From NCBI GenBank assembly GCA_964557545.1, contig CAZLAK010000015.1, forward strand, positions 1-46,186: a stretch of DNA of 46,186 nucleotides. The letters are read 5' to 3'. Position 1 is the first letter of the stretch. Each line of letters begins with the position of its first letter. This document shows positions 15,815-24,988 of the stretch, piece by piece. The notes beneath the pieces were generated by a model. That model had not been told where the DNA came from, did no database searches, and saw nothing but the letters and a program-made list of their open reading frames with translations. Position numbers and translations under genes: made by a program. The stretch is from CAZLAK01 sp964557545. Its GTDB lineage: Bacteria; Bacillota; Desulfotomaculia; Desulfotomaculales; Pelotomaculaceae.

Positions 15815-16759
15815 TTGGCTGCTTTTAGACACCGCCCGGTTATGCTGGAAGAGGTTATGAACGGGCTGGCCGTGAAAAGTAACGGTTTTTACGTGGATTG
15901 TACGGTGGGCGGGGGCGGGCATGCCAGTGAGATTTTACTGCGCAGCGGCCCGCGTGGCAGGCTTTTGGGGCTGGACCGGGATCCTCACGCCATTGCCGCA
16001 GCCAGTGAAAGGCTCAAATCTTTTGCTGGTCGTTTTGTTTTAGTGCGGGCATCTTTTGAAAAGCTGGAAGAAGTTTTGAGAGAGCAGGGTGTATTAGAGG
16101 CTGACGGCTTTTTGTTTGACCTCGGTGTTTCTTCCCACCAGCTAGACGAACCGTTAAGGGGGTTTAGTTACCGTTTTGACTGTCCGCTGGACATGAGGAT
16201 GGACCCAAGTCAAGAGTTAACGGCGGAAGTTCTGGTCAACGAAATGCCGGAGCGCGAACTTGCCGCGGTTATTAAAAATTACGGAGAAGAGCGGTGGGCA
16301 GCGAGAATAGCCCGCTTTATTGCCGAAGAGAGGGCGCGCTGCCGCATAAAAACTACTGGTCAGCTGGCAGAAATTATAAAAAAGGCCATTCCTGCCCCTG
16401 CCAGACGGCGGGGACCTAACCCGGCGCGCAGGACCTTTCAGGCCCTGCGCATAGCCGTTAACCGGGAATTGGAGGCCCTAAAAGCCGGTCTTGAAGCAGC
16501 TGTCCGCTACACGCGCCCGGGGGGCAGGATTTGTGTCATTTCTTTTCATTCTCTGGAGGACAGAATTGTAAAGGAAGTGTTTGAGAGCTTTTCCCGTTCC
16601 TGTTCATGCCCTCCTGGTTTTCCCGTTTGTGTATGCGGTAAAAAAGCAGAGTTAAAGATAATAACTCGAAAGCCCCTATTGCCTTCTAGTGACGAGGCCG
16701 GGGAGAACCCGCGGGCCAGAAGCGCTAAGCTCAGGGTGGCGGAAAAGTTGCCAGTATAG
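15815..16759 (+). CDS. rsmH: 16S rRNA (cytosine-1402-N4)-methyltransferase RsmH
   Basis: 314-aa SAM-dependent enzyme that N4-methylates C1402 in the 16S rRNA decoding centre. Family landmarks: RHRPVMLEEV near the start, SAM-binding VDCTVGGGGHASEIL, FDLGVSSHQLD, GFSYRFDCPLDMRMD, and ISFHSLEDRIVKEVF near the C-terminus. The C-terminal region has a Cys cluster (CSCPPGFPVCVCG) found in many family members. TTG start, preceded by AAGGCGGG. It lies 32 bp after mraZ in the usual order. Confidence 0.95.
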   Translation: MAAFRHRPVMLEEVMNGLAVKSNGFYVDCTVGGGGHASEILLRSGPRGRLLGLDRDPHAIAAASERLKSFAGRFVLVRASFEKLEEVLREQGVLEADGFLFDLGVSSHQLDEPLRGFSYRFDCPLDMRMDPSQELTAEVLVNEMPERELAAVIKNYGEERWAARIARFIAEERARCRIKTTGQLAEIIKKAIPAPARRRGPNPARRTFQALRIAVNRELEALKAGLEAAVRYTRPGGRICVISFHSLEDRIVKEVFESFSRSCSCPPGFPVCVCGKKAELKIITRKPLLPSSDEAGENPRARSAKLRVAEKLPV

Positions 16760-16792
16760 GCTGGTTCTACCACAAAGAGGGGTGGAATAAAA

Positions 16793-17317
16793 ATGATAAT
16801 GGCCCGGGAAAAGACAGGCTGGCACGAAAACGGGGCTGCTGGCAAAAAGACTTCCTGCCGGATTAAAAGAAACTGGAAAAGGCCGAGACCAAAGCTGGAC
16901 AGGTTATTGGTTACAGGCACGGTTTTAGTCTTTTTTTTGACTGGACTGCTGGTCACTTATTATTACGCACGTCTTTTTAGTCTCAGTTACCAGATCAGCC
17001 GCCTGGAAAAAGAGTTGGCCGGTTTAAAAGTGGAAAACCACAGCCTGGAAGAGGAAGTAAGCCGACTTGCGTCTTTAAGCCGGGTCGAAGCTTTGGCTGT
17101 TAACAAGCTTGGTATGGTGAGACCAGAAGGGGGCAGGGTGCTGGTGGTGACTCTGCCCGAAAATCACGATGACACTCCGGGTAACGGGGTTAATAGAGGA
17201 ATACAGCCACCGGGATGGACAAGTAAGAGCGTGTTAATTGAAGCATTTGACGAACTGGTTAACAAGATGGAAAAGAAAAACTGGTTTGGTCACCTTACCG
17301 GCGGGGCAGCGACTTAA
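16793..17317 (+). CDS. ftsL: cell division protein FtsL
   Basis: 174-aa bitopic membrane protein. A basic cytoplasmic N-terminus (about 36 residues, many Lys/Arg) is followed by one hydrophobic segment (LLVTGTVLVFFLTGLLVTYYY, about 38-58) and a coiled coil with leucine heptads (ISRLEKELAGLKVENHSLEEEVSRL). This is the FtsL/DivIC layout; position between rsmH and the PBP gene identifies it as FtsL. It works with FtsQ (DivIB) and DivIC to activate septal wall synthesis. The C-terminal tail after about residue 115 is longer than usual. ATG with GGGGTGG upstream. Confidence 0.85.
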   Translation: MIMAREKTGWHENGAAGKKTSCRIKRNWKRPRPKLDRLLVTGTVLVFFLTGLLVTYYYARLFSLSYQISRLEKELAGLKVENHSLEEEVSRLASLSRVEALAVNKLGMVRPEGGRVLVVTLPENHDDTPGNGVNRGIQPPGWTSKSVLIEAFDELVNKMEKKNWFGHLTGGAAT

Positions 17318-17329
17318 AGGAGGGGGGAG

Positions 17330-19471
17330 ATGCGGGGCGTAACGGGAATTGCCGTACGGAGGAGAATAACCGTTATTTTTTTGGTTACCGGTTTATCCCT
17401 GCTTGTGCTCATATTTCGCCTGGCCTGGCTCCAGTTAGTTAAAGGTGACGAACTCAGGAAAGAAGCCTTGGAGATCAGAATGCGTGATGTGCCGGTAGAA
17501 GCAAGGCGGGGGAATATATACGACCGCAACGGTAACGAGCTGGTTACCAGCATTAGCGTCGATTCGGCCTACGCTTTTCCCCAACAGGTAAAAAATAAGC
17601 GGGAAGCTGCCGATAAAATCGCCGCTGCTTTGGGCATGGATCCTTCAGATGTATACGCCAAACTGTGCCAGAATGTCGGCTTTGTTTGGCTAAAGAGGCG
17701 AATTGATTACGATTCTGCACGACGGTTGAAAGAACTCAAAATAGAAGGCGTGGAACTCGTTGAAGAGAGCAGGCGTTTTTACCGGCAGGATTTTCTGGCC
17801 GCTCATGTGCTGGGGTTTGTCGGGGACGACAATCAGGGCCTGACCGGTATTGAGAGTGCATTCGACGCGGAGTTAAAAGGCCGTCCCGGGCGGATTGTTA
17901 TAGAAAAAGACGCGATTGGCAGAGATATCCCCGAAGCAACGCACGTGTTTATTCCTCCAGTAGCCGGCAATAATCTGGTTTTGACACTGGACCAAAGTAT
18001 TCAGTTTTTTGTGGAACGTGAGCTGGATAAAATAGTCGATACCCACCGGCCAAAGCTGGCCGTGATCATTGTTATGAACCCTAAAACTGGCGAAATATTG
18101 GCCCTGGGTAACCGCCCCACCTTTAGTCCCAGCGATTGGAAGAAATCACCCCAGGAGGTATGGGACCGCAACCCCGCTATTTGGTATAACTACGAGCCGG
18201 GGTCGACCTTTAAAATTATCACAGCCGCTGCTGCTTTGGAGGAGGGAGCAGTTAAGCCCAATGACAGTTTTTACGACCCCGGGTATATAAAGGTAGCCGA
18301 CCGCACAATTTACTGCTGGTACGACGGCGGCCACGGGGCACAGACTTTCGAGGAAGTAGTGCAGAACTCCTGTAACCCGGGATTTATAACCGTGGGCTTG
18401 AGGCTGGGTAAAGAAAAATTTTATAAGTACATTAAGGCCTTTGGTTTTGGGCGTCATACCAGCATTTGCCTCCCCGGGGAGGAAGTGGGTATCCAGATAC
18501 CCGAAGCGGAAGCCACTGAATTAAATATTGCCACCATGTCCATAGGCCAGTCGATAGCTGTCACCCCGCTCCAGTTGATTACGGCTGTATCGGCGGTAGC
18601 TAACGGCGGTGTTATGATGAAACCGCAGCTAGTCAAAGCAATAACTGACCCCGAGGGCAAGGTGGTAAAGGAATTCAAGCCCGAACAGGTGCGCCAGGTA
18701 ATTTCTAAAAATACGGCCAGTGTTTTAATGAAATTGCTTACCAATGTAGTTCAGAAAGGAACGGGCAGGAATGCTTTTGTAGACGGTTACGGTGCGGCCG
18801 GAAAAACTGGTACGGCTCAGGTAGTGGGTTCTGGCGGTTATGTAGAGGGGAAGTACGTGTCTTCTTTTGTGGGGTTTGCACCGGCAGACGACCCGGAAAT
18901 CGCTGTCTTGGTCATGGTAGCAGAACCGTCGGGTTCTGTTTACTTCGGCAGCCAAGTAGCTGCTCCTGTCTTTAAAAACGTTGCATTAGATACCTTGCGC
19001 TACCTTAAGGTGCCGGAAAGGCCACACGTGGAAAAGCCCGCCTCACCTTTTGTTTACGAAGAACTCAAGAGTAAAGTAACAGTTCCCAACGTTCTTTACT
19101 TCCCGGCAGATGAGGCTCAGAAGATCTTAAAGGAATGCGGCCTTTCCGTGCAAGTGCGAGCCCAGGGCGACGTGGTTGTCCGCCAGGTGCCCCAGGGAGG
19201 AGCTAGTGTTGACAGCGGTGCATGCGTGGTTGTAGATCTCCAGCCCATCAATAAGAGTCCGGCGGGCGAGGTAATTGTGCCGGACCTAAAAGGCCTTTCC
19301 ATAAAAGAGGCGGGCATTGTTCTGGAGAAGCTGGGCTTGCGCCTAAACGCAACGGGCTCAGGGTTGGCAGCGGGTCAAGGAGTTGGGCCGGGCTCTAAAG
19401 TGCCGAAAGGTGCAGTAATAGATGTAGAATTCCGCCCGCCCGCAAATGCGGGTATCGGCAGCCAGCCTTAA
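17330..19471 (+). CDS. spoVD: class B penicillin-binding protein, SpoVD/FtsI type, with two PASTA domains
   Basis: 713-aa transpeptidase that crosslinks peptidoglycan at the septum and/or spore cortex. One N-terminal membrane helix (about 12-36), a dimerisation domain starting RRGNIYDRNGNEL, and a transpeptidase domain with STFK (Ser292, Lys295), SCN (347-349) and KTG (492-494). Two PASTA repeats follow at about 579-637 and 645-702, each starting with V-P-x-(V/L) and containing G-L-x-V/L. Bacillus carries separate pbpB and spoVD genes here; only one gene is present, so it may serve both division and sporulation, which is an inference. ATG start with AAAGGAGG six bases upstream. Confidence 0.92.
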   Translation: MRGVTGIAVRRRITVIFLVTGLSLLVLIFRLAWLQLVKGDELRKEALEIRMRDVPVEARRGNIYDRNGNELVTSISVDSAYAFPQQVKNKREAADKIAAALGMDPSDVYAKLCQNVGFVWLKRRIDYDSARRLKELKIEGVELVEESRRFYRQDFLAAHVLGFVGDDNQGLTGIESAFDAELKGRPGRIVIEKDAIGRDIPEATHVFIPPVAGNNLVLTLDQSIQFFVERELDKIVDTHRPKLAVIIVMNPKTGEILALGNRPTFSPSDWKKSPQEVWDRNPAIWYNYEPGSTFKIITAAAALEEGAVKPNDSFYDPGYIKVADRTIYCWYDGGHGAQTFEEVVQNSCNPGFITVGLRLGKEKFYKYIKAFGFGRHTSICLPGEEVGIQIPEAEATELNIATMSIGQSIAVTPLQLITAVSAVANGGVMMKPQLVKAITDPEGKVVKEFKPEQVRQVISKNTASVLMKLLTNVVQKGTGRNAFVDGYGAAGKTGTAQVVGSGGYVEGKYVSSFVGFAPADDPEIAVLVMVAEPSGSVYFGSQVAAPVFKNVALDTLRYLKVPERPHVEKPASPFVYEELKSKVTVPNVLYFPADEAQKILKECGLSVQVRAQGDVVVRQVPQGGASVDSGACVVVDLQPINKSPAGEVIVPDLKGLSIKEAGIVLEKLGLRLNATGSGLAAGQGVGPGSKVPKGAVIDVEFRPPANAGIGSQP

Positions 19472-19581
19472 GGGCCAATTTAGCAGTTGTATTTGGTCTT
19501 TACCTAGACCGTACTTAAGATAGCGGTTTTGGCAGGAAAACAAGCGCGGGCGAGGTCAAAAGCGTATTATCTTGAGGTAAA

Positions 19582-21132
19582 TTGGCTATATATGGAATAA
19601 CGGTTAAAAATCTTAGCTGCCGGGGTGAAGAAGACTTGCTTTTAAAGGAACTTCTGGACGGTCTGCCGTTTGTGGTTTGCAGCGGAGATTCCGGTGTAGA
19701 AATAAAAGGTATTGCCTACGATTCGCGGCGGGTTGGCCCCGGGTTTTTGTTCGTGGCCGTAAAAGGTTTTGCGGCCGACGGTCACGACTTTATTTTACAT
19801 GCCCAGGAGATGGGTGCCGTAGCCGCTGTGGTGGAGAGGGAGGTGGAATTGCCGCCGGGGATGGCGCTTGTGCTGGTGAATAATTCCAGGCAGGCCCTCT
19901 CTGCCCTCTCTGCCCGCTATTACGGGTATCCGTCGCGCCGCTTAAAACTAATTGGCATCACCGGTACCAACGGTAAAACTACAACCAGCACTCTTTTAGC
20001 GTCAGTTTACAGGCACTTTGGGCGCAAAGCCGGTCTAATTGGTACGGTGTGCAATATTATCGGTGACAAAGTTTTGCCGGTAACTCATACTACGCCGGAG
20101 TCAGCCGACTTACAGGCGCTGCTGGCCGAAATGGCCGGCAAGGGGGTCGAGGCCTGTGCCATGGAAGTTTCCTCCCACGCCCTTGCCCTGCACCGGGTGG
20201 AAGACTGTGAGTTCGATGTAGCCGTTTTTACTAATCTTTCGCAGGATCACCTTGACTTTCACTCAGACATGCAGGATTACTTGCAGGCGAAATTGAAACT
20301 ATTTGAGGGGCTGGTCTCAAAGCGGCGCTTTAAGCCCCCCGGAGTAGGAGTAGTAAATATTGATGACCCTCAGGCAAAAAAATTCATAGAAGCAGCGGGC
20401 GGGGCTGGGGTAGTCACTTACAGCGCCCAGGGAAATAAGGATGCAGACGTTTTTGCCAGCGGGGTAATTGTGAGCGCCAGCGGTACGTGTTTTACAGTAG
20501 AGGGTGCCTGGGGCTGCTGGCCGCTTGCCTTGCGCCTGACGGGCGGTTTTAACGTTGCCAATGCCCTGGCGGCGTTTGCTGCTGCCTGTGCGCTGGGCTT
20601 GCCTCCGCGTACGGTAGTGGAGGCTTTGGGGGAAGTGCGCGGCGTCCCGGGCCGTTTTGAGGTGGTAAATCCCGGCGGCGAGTTCATCGTGGTGGTCGAT
20701 TACGCCCATACGCCCGACGGGCTTTTAAATGTCTTAACGGCTGCCCGCCGCGTTACCCGGGGAAAGCTAATCACTGTTTTTGGCTGCGGGGGGGACCGCG
20801 ACCGCAAAAAACGCCCTGTTATGGGCGATATAGCTGTCCGCTTAAGCGATTATACCATTATTACTTCGGATAACCCCCGCACCGAGGACCCGCTGAAAAT
20901 TATAGGTGAAATTTTAGCCGGCATACCGGCCGAGAGAAGAAAAGACCGCTTTACAGTGGAGCCCGACCGTCGGTTAGCTATACGCCGGGCCATCGGCATG
21001 GCCGGTGCCGGTGACGTGGTGATCATTGCCGGAAAAGGCCACGAAGACTACCAGATTATAGGTACGCAAAAACTTCCCTTTGATGACCGTAAAGAAGCAC
21101 TGGCGGCTCTTGCGGAATTGGGCAAGGCTTAA
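19582..21132 (+). CDS. murE: UDP-MurNAc-tripeptide synthetase MurE (meso-DAP adding)
   Basis: 516-aa Mur ligase adding the third residue to UDP-MurNAc-L-Ala-D-Glu. ATP loop GTNGKTT at about residues 128-134; the DNPR motif at 430-433 (DNPRTEDP) is the meso-diaminopimelate specificity signature, so the wall is DAP type. KGHEDYQ is at the C-terminus. The TTG at 19582 has GAGGT upstream and yields an N-terminus about 20 residues longer than typical, where KELLDGLP is the usual family beginning; a TTG near 19639 is an alternative. The 110-bp gap to the PBP gene is among the longer ones in this operon. Confidence 0.94.
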   Translation: MAIYGITVKNLSCRGEEDLLLKELLDGLPFVVCSGDSGVEIKGIAYDSRRVGPGFLFVAVKGFAADGHDFILHAQEMGAVAAVVEREVELPPGMALVLVNNSRQALSALSARYYGYPSRRLKLIGITGTNGKTTTSTLLASVYRHFGRKAGLIGTVCNIIGDKVLPVTHTTPESADLQALLAEMAGKGVEACAMEVSSHALALHRVEDCEFDVAVFTNLSQDHLDFHSDMQDYLQAKLKLFEGLVSKRRFKPPGVGVVNIDDPQAKKFIEAAGGAGVVTYSAQGNKDADVFASGVIVSASGTCFTVEGAWGCWPLALRLTGGFNVANALAAFAAACALGLPPRTVVEALGEVRGVPGRFEVVNPGGEFIVVVDYAHTPDGLLNVLTAARRVTRGKLITVFGCGGDRDRKKRPVMGDIAVRLSDYTIITSDNPRTEDPLKIIGEILAGIPAERRKDRFTVEPDRRLAIRRAIGMAGAGDVVIIAGKGHEDYQIIGTQKLPFDDRKEALAALAELGKA

Positions 21133-21150
21133 ATTTATGGGGGGTTTGCC

Positions 21151-22530
21151 GTGAAGCCTGCTACTCTAGCTGAAATTGCCGGTGCCGTAGGCGGCAAAAT
21201 ACTGCAAGGCAACCCTGAAGCGGTGTTTAAAACTGTTTCTACCGACAGCCGGCAGACAAAAAATGGGGATATCTTTGTTGCTCTGGTGGGAAAGCGTTTT
21301 AATGCCCACGATTTTATTGGAGAAGCTGTAAGCAGGGGAGCAGCGGGAGTTTTAGTCGCGCAAAATGTAGACGTGCCGCCGGACATAGCTGTGATTTCAG
21401 TAAGTGATACGCTGGCCGCCCTGCAAATGCTGGCTTCTTACAACCGGGACCGCTGCCGGGTAAAGGTGGTTGCCGTCACGGGCAGCACTGGCAAAACCAC
21501 CACCAAGGATATGATTGCTTCGGTTTTGGCGGTCAGGTTTAATACCGCCAAAACAAAGGGCAATTTAAACAATGAAATCGGTCTCCCGCTTACCTTGCTG
21601 GACGTGGACGATGGTTGCCAGGTGGCGGTGGTGGAGATGGCCATGCGCGCTCCGGGTGAAATAGACGCCTTGTGCAGGCTGGCCCGCCCCCAGGCTGCAG
21701 TAATCACCAATATCGGCGAAACCCACTTAGAACTTTTGGGAAGTGTGAGCAATATTGCCGCTGCCAAGGGTGAGCTGCTCGACCACGTGCCGCCAGACGG
21801 TTTTGCCCTCTTAAACGCCGAAAGCCCTTACATCCGGCGCGAAGCTGCGCGCTGCCGCGGCAAAGTCATTTTTTTTGGAGAGGGGCCGGGTGCGGATATC
21901 CGTGCCCAAAACATCGCTCCGCGTGCAGGAGGCACGCACTTTGAAGCCATTTTTGGAAATAAAAGCAAAGAGTTTTTCTTACCCGTGCCGGGCCGTCACC
22001 ATGCTGTCAACGCCCTGGCGGCTATAGGCGTGGGACTGGAAATGGGCATGGATCCCGAGGAAATCGCCAGGGGGCTGGCAGACCTTAAGCTTACCGGTAT
22101 GCGCACAGAGATTATGGATGCCGGCGGTATAAAAATCATTAACGACGCATACAATGCCAGCCCAGCTTCAGTAAAAGCCGCTTTGTCTGTTCTCGATGAG
22201 TTGGCTGGGGAGCGGCGGAAAGTGGCGGTTTTGGGGAACATGCTGGAACTGGGAGAGCGCTCTTCCGCCGGTCACTTTGAGGTAGGAGAGGAGGCGGCAG
22301 CGCGCGGGGTAGATCTCCTGGTGGCTGTGGGCGACCTGGCAAGGGGCATAGCTGAGGGCGCACTGGCGGCCGGATTGGCTTCTGACCGGGTGTTTTGCTG
22401 CCCGGATTGTTCTGCCGCGGCTCAATTGTTAAAAGAGCTCCTGCGGGAGGGGGATGTGGTCCTGGTAAAGGGTTCCCGGGGGGTAAAAATGGAACAAATT
22501 GTAGGATCACTAATGGATTTTCTTCATTAG
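21151..22530 (+). CDS. murF: UDP-MurNAc-tripeptide--D-Ala-D-Ala ligase MurF
   Basis: 459-aa Mur ligase that completes the pentapeptide precursor. Seen: STDSRQTKNGDIFVAL in the N-terminal substrate domain, P-loop VTGSTGKTTTKD, NNEIGLPLTLL, ITNIGETHLELLGS, and NDAYNASPASVKAAL, all MurF-specific. GTG start, 18 bp after the murE stop. Cytoplasmic; its product is the substrate of MraY, encoded next. Confidence 0.95.
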   Translation: MKPATLAEIAGAVGGKILQGNPEAVFKTVSTDSRQTKNGDIFVALVGKRFNAHDFIGEAVSRGAAGVLVAQNVDVPPDIAVISVSDTLAALQMLASYNRDRCRVKVVAVTGSTGKTTTKDMIASVLAVRFNTAKTKGNLNNEIGLPLTLLDVDDGCQVAVVEMAMRAPGEIDALCRLARPQAAVITNIGETHLELLGSVSNIAAAKGELLDHVPPDGFALLNAESPYIRREAARCRGKVIFFGEGPGADIRAQNIAPRAGGTHFEAIFGNKSKEFFLPVPGRHHAVNALAAIGVGLEMGMDPEEIARGLADLKLTGMRTEIMDAGGIKIINDAYNASPASVKAALSVLDELAGERRKVAVLGNMLELGERSSAGHFEVGEEAAARGVDLLVAVGDLARGIAEGALAAGLASDRVFCCPDCSAAAQLLKELLREGDVVLVKGSRGVKMEQIVGSLMDFLH

Positions 22531-22547
22531 CACAGGTGGTGGTTGTC

Positions 22548-23534
22548 TTGACAGGCAGGCTGGTTTTGGCATTTGCTGTTTCATCGGCTGTTACCATCGC
22601 CCTCGGTCCCGTCTTTATTCCCCTTTTAAAAAGGCTAAAATTTGGCCAGAGCATACGTCACGACGGGCCGGCAAGGCATTTAAATAAAGCCGGCACCCCG
22701 ACGATGGGGGGCGTGCTGTTTATAGCCGGTACTCTGGCCGCGGGAGCTCTATTCCTGGAACGAGGGATGACCGACGGCGCGGCAGTGCTGGCGGTAATGC
22801 TGGGTTACGGTTTTATCGGTTTTTTAGACGACTACATAAAGGTAGTGCTGAAGAGGTCGCTGGGGCTAAGAGCGCGCGAAAAACTCTTCGGCCAGGTGAT
22901 CCTGGCGGTTGGCCTTGCCCTTTGGGTGATGAGCGCGGCCAGGCGCGGCACAGAAGTCGTGCTGCCCTTTTCCGGTTACTGGCAGCCGGGCGGTGTTTAC
23001 ATTGACTTGGGGCCTGTGCTGTACACCATTTTTGTAGCCGTAGTGGTAGTAGGAACGGCCAACGCGGTTAACCTTACCGACGGTTTGGACGGGCTGGCCG
23101 CCGGGGTGAGTATGTTGGTAGCGCTGTCTTTGGTGGTGGCTGCTCTGGCGGCAGGCAGGACAAGTGTGGCCCTGGTGATGGCTGCCATGGCAGGAGGATG
23201 TTTGGGGTTTCTGCGCTACAACCGTTATCCGGCGAGGGTCTTTATGGGTGACACGGGATCAATGGCCCTCGGAGGGGGCCTGGCCGCGGCGGCAGTGATT
23301 ACGGGAAGAGAGCTCTTTCTTTTGATTTTAGGCGCGGTTTTTGTGCTGGAAGCGCTGTCCGTGATTATCCAGGTAATTTCTTTTCAGACGACGGGAAGGC
23401 GCGTTTTTAGGATGAGCCCCTTGCACCACCACTTTGAGCTTGCCGGCTGGAGTGAGGTCAAAGTGGTCTTTGTCTTTTGGCTGCTGGCCTTTGCTTTTGC
23501 CCTGGCGGGGCTGGCAGCTATGTGCCGGCTTTAA
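22548..23534 (+). CDS. mraY: phospho-N-acetylmuramoyl-pentapeptide transferase MraY
   Basis: 328-aa polytopic membrane enzyme that makes lipid I from UDP-MurNAc-pentapeptide and undecaprenyl phosphate. Motifs: HLNKAGTPTMGG, the catalytic DDYIKV, NAVNLTDGLDGLA, FMGDTGSMALGG and SPLHHHFELAGWSE. The reading frame is open back into murF, but the TTG at 22548 follows AGGTGG by eight bases and gives the normal family length; a GTG a few codons earlier is possible. It lies between murF and murD in canonical order. Confidence 0.94.
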   Translation: MTGRLVLAFAVSSAVTIALGPVFIPLLKRLKFGQSIRHDGPARHLNKAGTPTMGGVLFIAGTLAAGALFLERGMTDGAAVLAVMLGYGFIGFLDDYIKVVLKRSLGLRAREKLFGQVILAVGLALWVMSAARRGTEVVLPFSGYWQPGGVYIDLGPVLYTIFVAVVVVGTANAVNLTDGLDGLAAGVSMLVALSLVVAALAAGRTSVALVMAAMAGGCLGFLRYNRYPARVFMGDTGSMALGGGLAAAAVITGRELFLLILGAVFVLEALSVIIQVISFQTTGRRVFRMSPLHHHFELAGWSEVKVVFVFWLLAFAFALAGLAAMCRL

Positions 23535-23577
23535 AGGCCGGCTGTAAAATAACTGCCGGTGGAAAGGTGGGTTTTCA

Positions 23578-24960
23578 GTGGACGAAATTTTTGACATTAT
23601 TTCTAATCTTAATGATAAAAAAGTACTGGTTGTAGGTGCCGGCAAGAGCGGCCTTGCTGTTTCATTTTTTTTGGCCCGCCGGGGAGCGCAAGTCACGCTT
23701 GCTGATGAGAAAGATGTGGAGTTGCCGGCTGTTGCTGAGGCCAGCCTTAAGAGTTTGAACGCAGAGTTATGTTTTGGGTGCTACCCGGAAGTTTCCAGGG
23801 GGTCTTTTGCTCTGGTGGTTTTAAGTCCTGGTGTGCCCCTAAATTCGCCCCCCGTAAAAGCTGCCCGCCGAGCGGGTATTCCAGTTACAGGGGAACTGGA
23901 GCTGGCTTTTCGCTTTTTAGCTGCACCTTTGGTGGCCATAACCGGTACAAATGGCAAAACCACAACCACTGCCCTGACGGGGGAAATCTTTAGAGGTGCC
24001 GGTTATAAAACAGTAGTAGCCGGTAATATCGGGGTGCCCCTCATTGAAAAGGTGGAAATTTGTGAGCCGGACGGTGTTGCTGTGGCGGAAGTATCGAGCT
24101 TTCAGCTGGAAACAGTGAGCAGTTTTAAACCAAAAGCCTGTGCCATTCTCAACATCACGCCCGATCACCTAGACCGGCACGGTTCTTTGGAGAATTACAT
24201 AGATGTCAAAGCCCGGATTTTTGCCAACCAGGGGCCGGCCGATTTTACTGTGCTGAATTACGACGACCACGCCGTGCGCTCTTTAGGTAAAAGAACGCCG
24301 GGAAAAGCAATCTATTTTAGCAGGAGAGAAAGACTTTCAGAAGGTGTTTGGGTAGAGGACGGTGAAATTGTAGCCGGTTTCAACGGAACACAGCGGGGTA
24401 TATGCAGGGCGGGTGAGGTGGGCATTCCCGGTGCTCACAATCTAGAAAATGCCCTGGCAGCGTCAGCTTTGGCCTTGGCCCTCGGTGTGAGTGAACAAAG
24501 TATTGCCGGTGCCTTGCGCAGTTTTAAAGGGGTTGCTCACCGGTTGGAGTTCGTGGCCGAGATCGGGGGTGTGCGCTACATAAATGACTCTAAAGGCACC
24601 AATCCGGATGCCGCCATGCGGGCTCTTGACGCTTACGATTGCCCCATTGTGCTCATTGCCGGCGGAAAAAACAAGGGTAGCGATTTTACTGAACTGGCAG
24701 CCAAAATCAAAGAAAAAGTCCGGGCACTGGTTCTTGTGGGCCAAAGTGCAGGTTTAATTGAGGCTGCCGTCCGGGCGGAAGGTTTTAGAGAAATTTACCG
24801 CGCTAAAAGCTTTGAAGAAGCAGTTTTGGCGGCTCACCGGGCAGCCAGGCCGGGAGAGGTGGTTTTGCTTTCACCTGCCTGCGCCAGCTGGGATATGTTT
24901 AATAATTTTGAAGAACGTGGCGATCTCTTCAAAAAATTAGTTCACAGCTTAAAGGCATAA
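23578..24960 (+). CDS. murD: UDP-MurNAc-L-alanine--D-glutamate ligase MurD
   Basis: 460-aa Mur ligase adding D-Glu. N-terminal nucleotide-like fold with VLVVGAGKSGLAVSFFLARRG, P-loop ITGTNGKTTTTAL, EVSSFQLETV, NITPDHLDRH, INDSKGTNPDA and LLSPACASWDMF close to the C-terminus are all characteristic. GTG start after GGTGGG. Cytoplasmic, acts before MurE in the pathway although its gene comes after mraY, as in other dcw clusters. Confidence 0.95.
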   Translation: MDEIFDIISNLNDKKVLVVGAGKSGLAVSFFLARRGAQVTLADEKDVELPAVAEASLKSLNAELCFGCYPEVSRGSFALVVLSPGVPLNSPPVKAARRAGIPVTGELELAFRFLAAPLVAITGTNGKTTTTALTGEIFRGAGYKTVVAGNIGVPLIEKVEICEPDGVAVAEVSSFQLETVSSFKPKACAILNITPDHLDRHGSLENYIDVKARIFANQGPADFTVLNYDDHAVRSLGKRTPGKAIYFSRRERLSEGVWVEDGEIVAGFNGTQRGICRAGEVGIPGAHNLENALAASALALALGVSEQSIAGALRSFKGVAHRLEFVAEIGGVRYINDSKGTNPDAAMRALDAYDCPIVLIAGGKNKGSDFTELAAKIKEKVRALVLVGQSAGLIEAAVRAEGFREIYRAKSFEEAVLAAHRAARPGEVVLLSPACASWDMFNNFEERGDLFKKLVHSLKA

Positions 24961-24988
24961 AGAAAAACTCATCTTAAAGGGAGGGAGA

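Noticed and set aside
19495..19510. Five-bp hairpin (GGTCT/AGACC) between the PBP gene and murE
   Set aside because: Stem is short, no T-run follows, and it would interrupt an operon whose continuation is expected.
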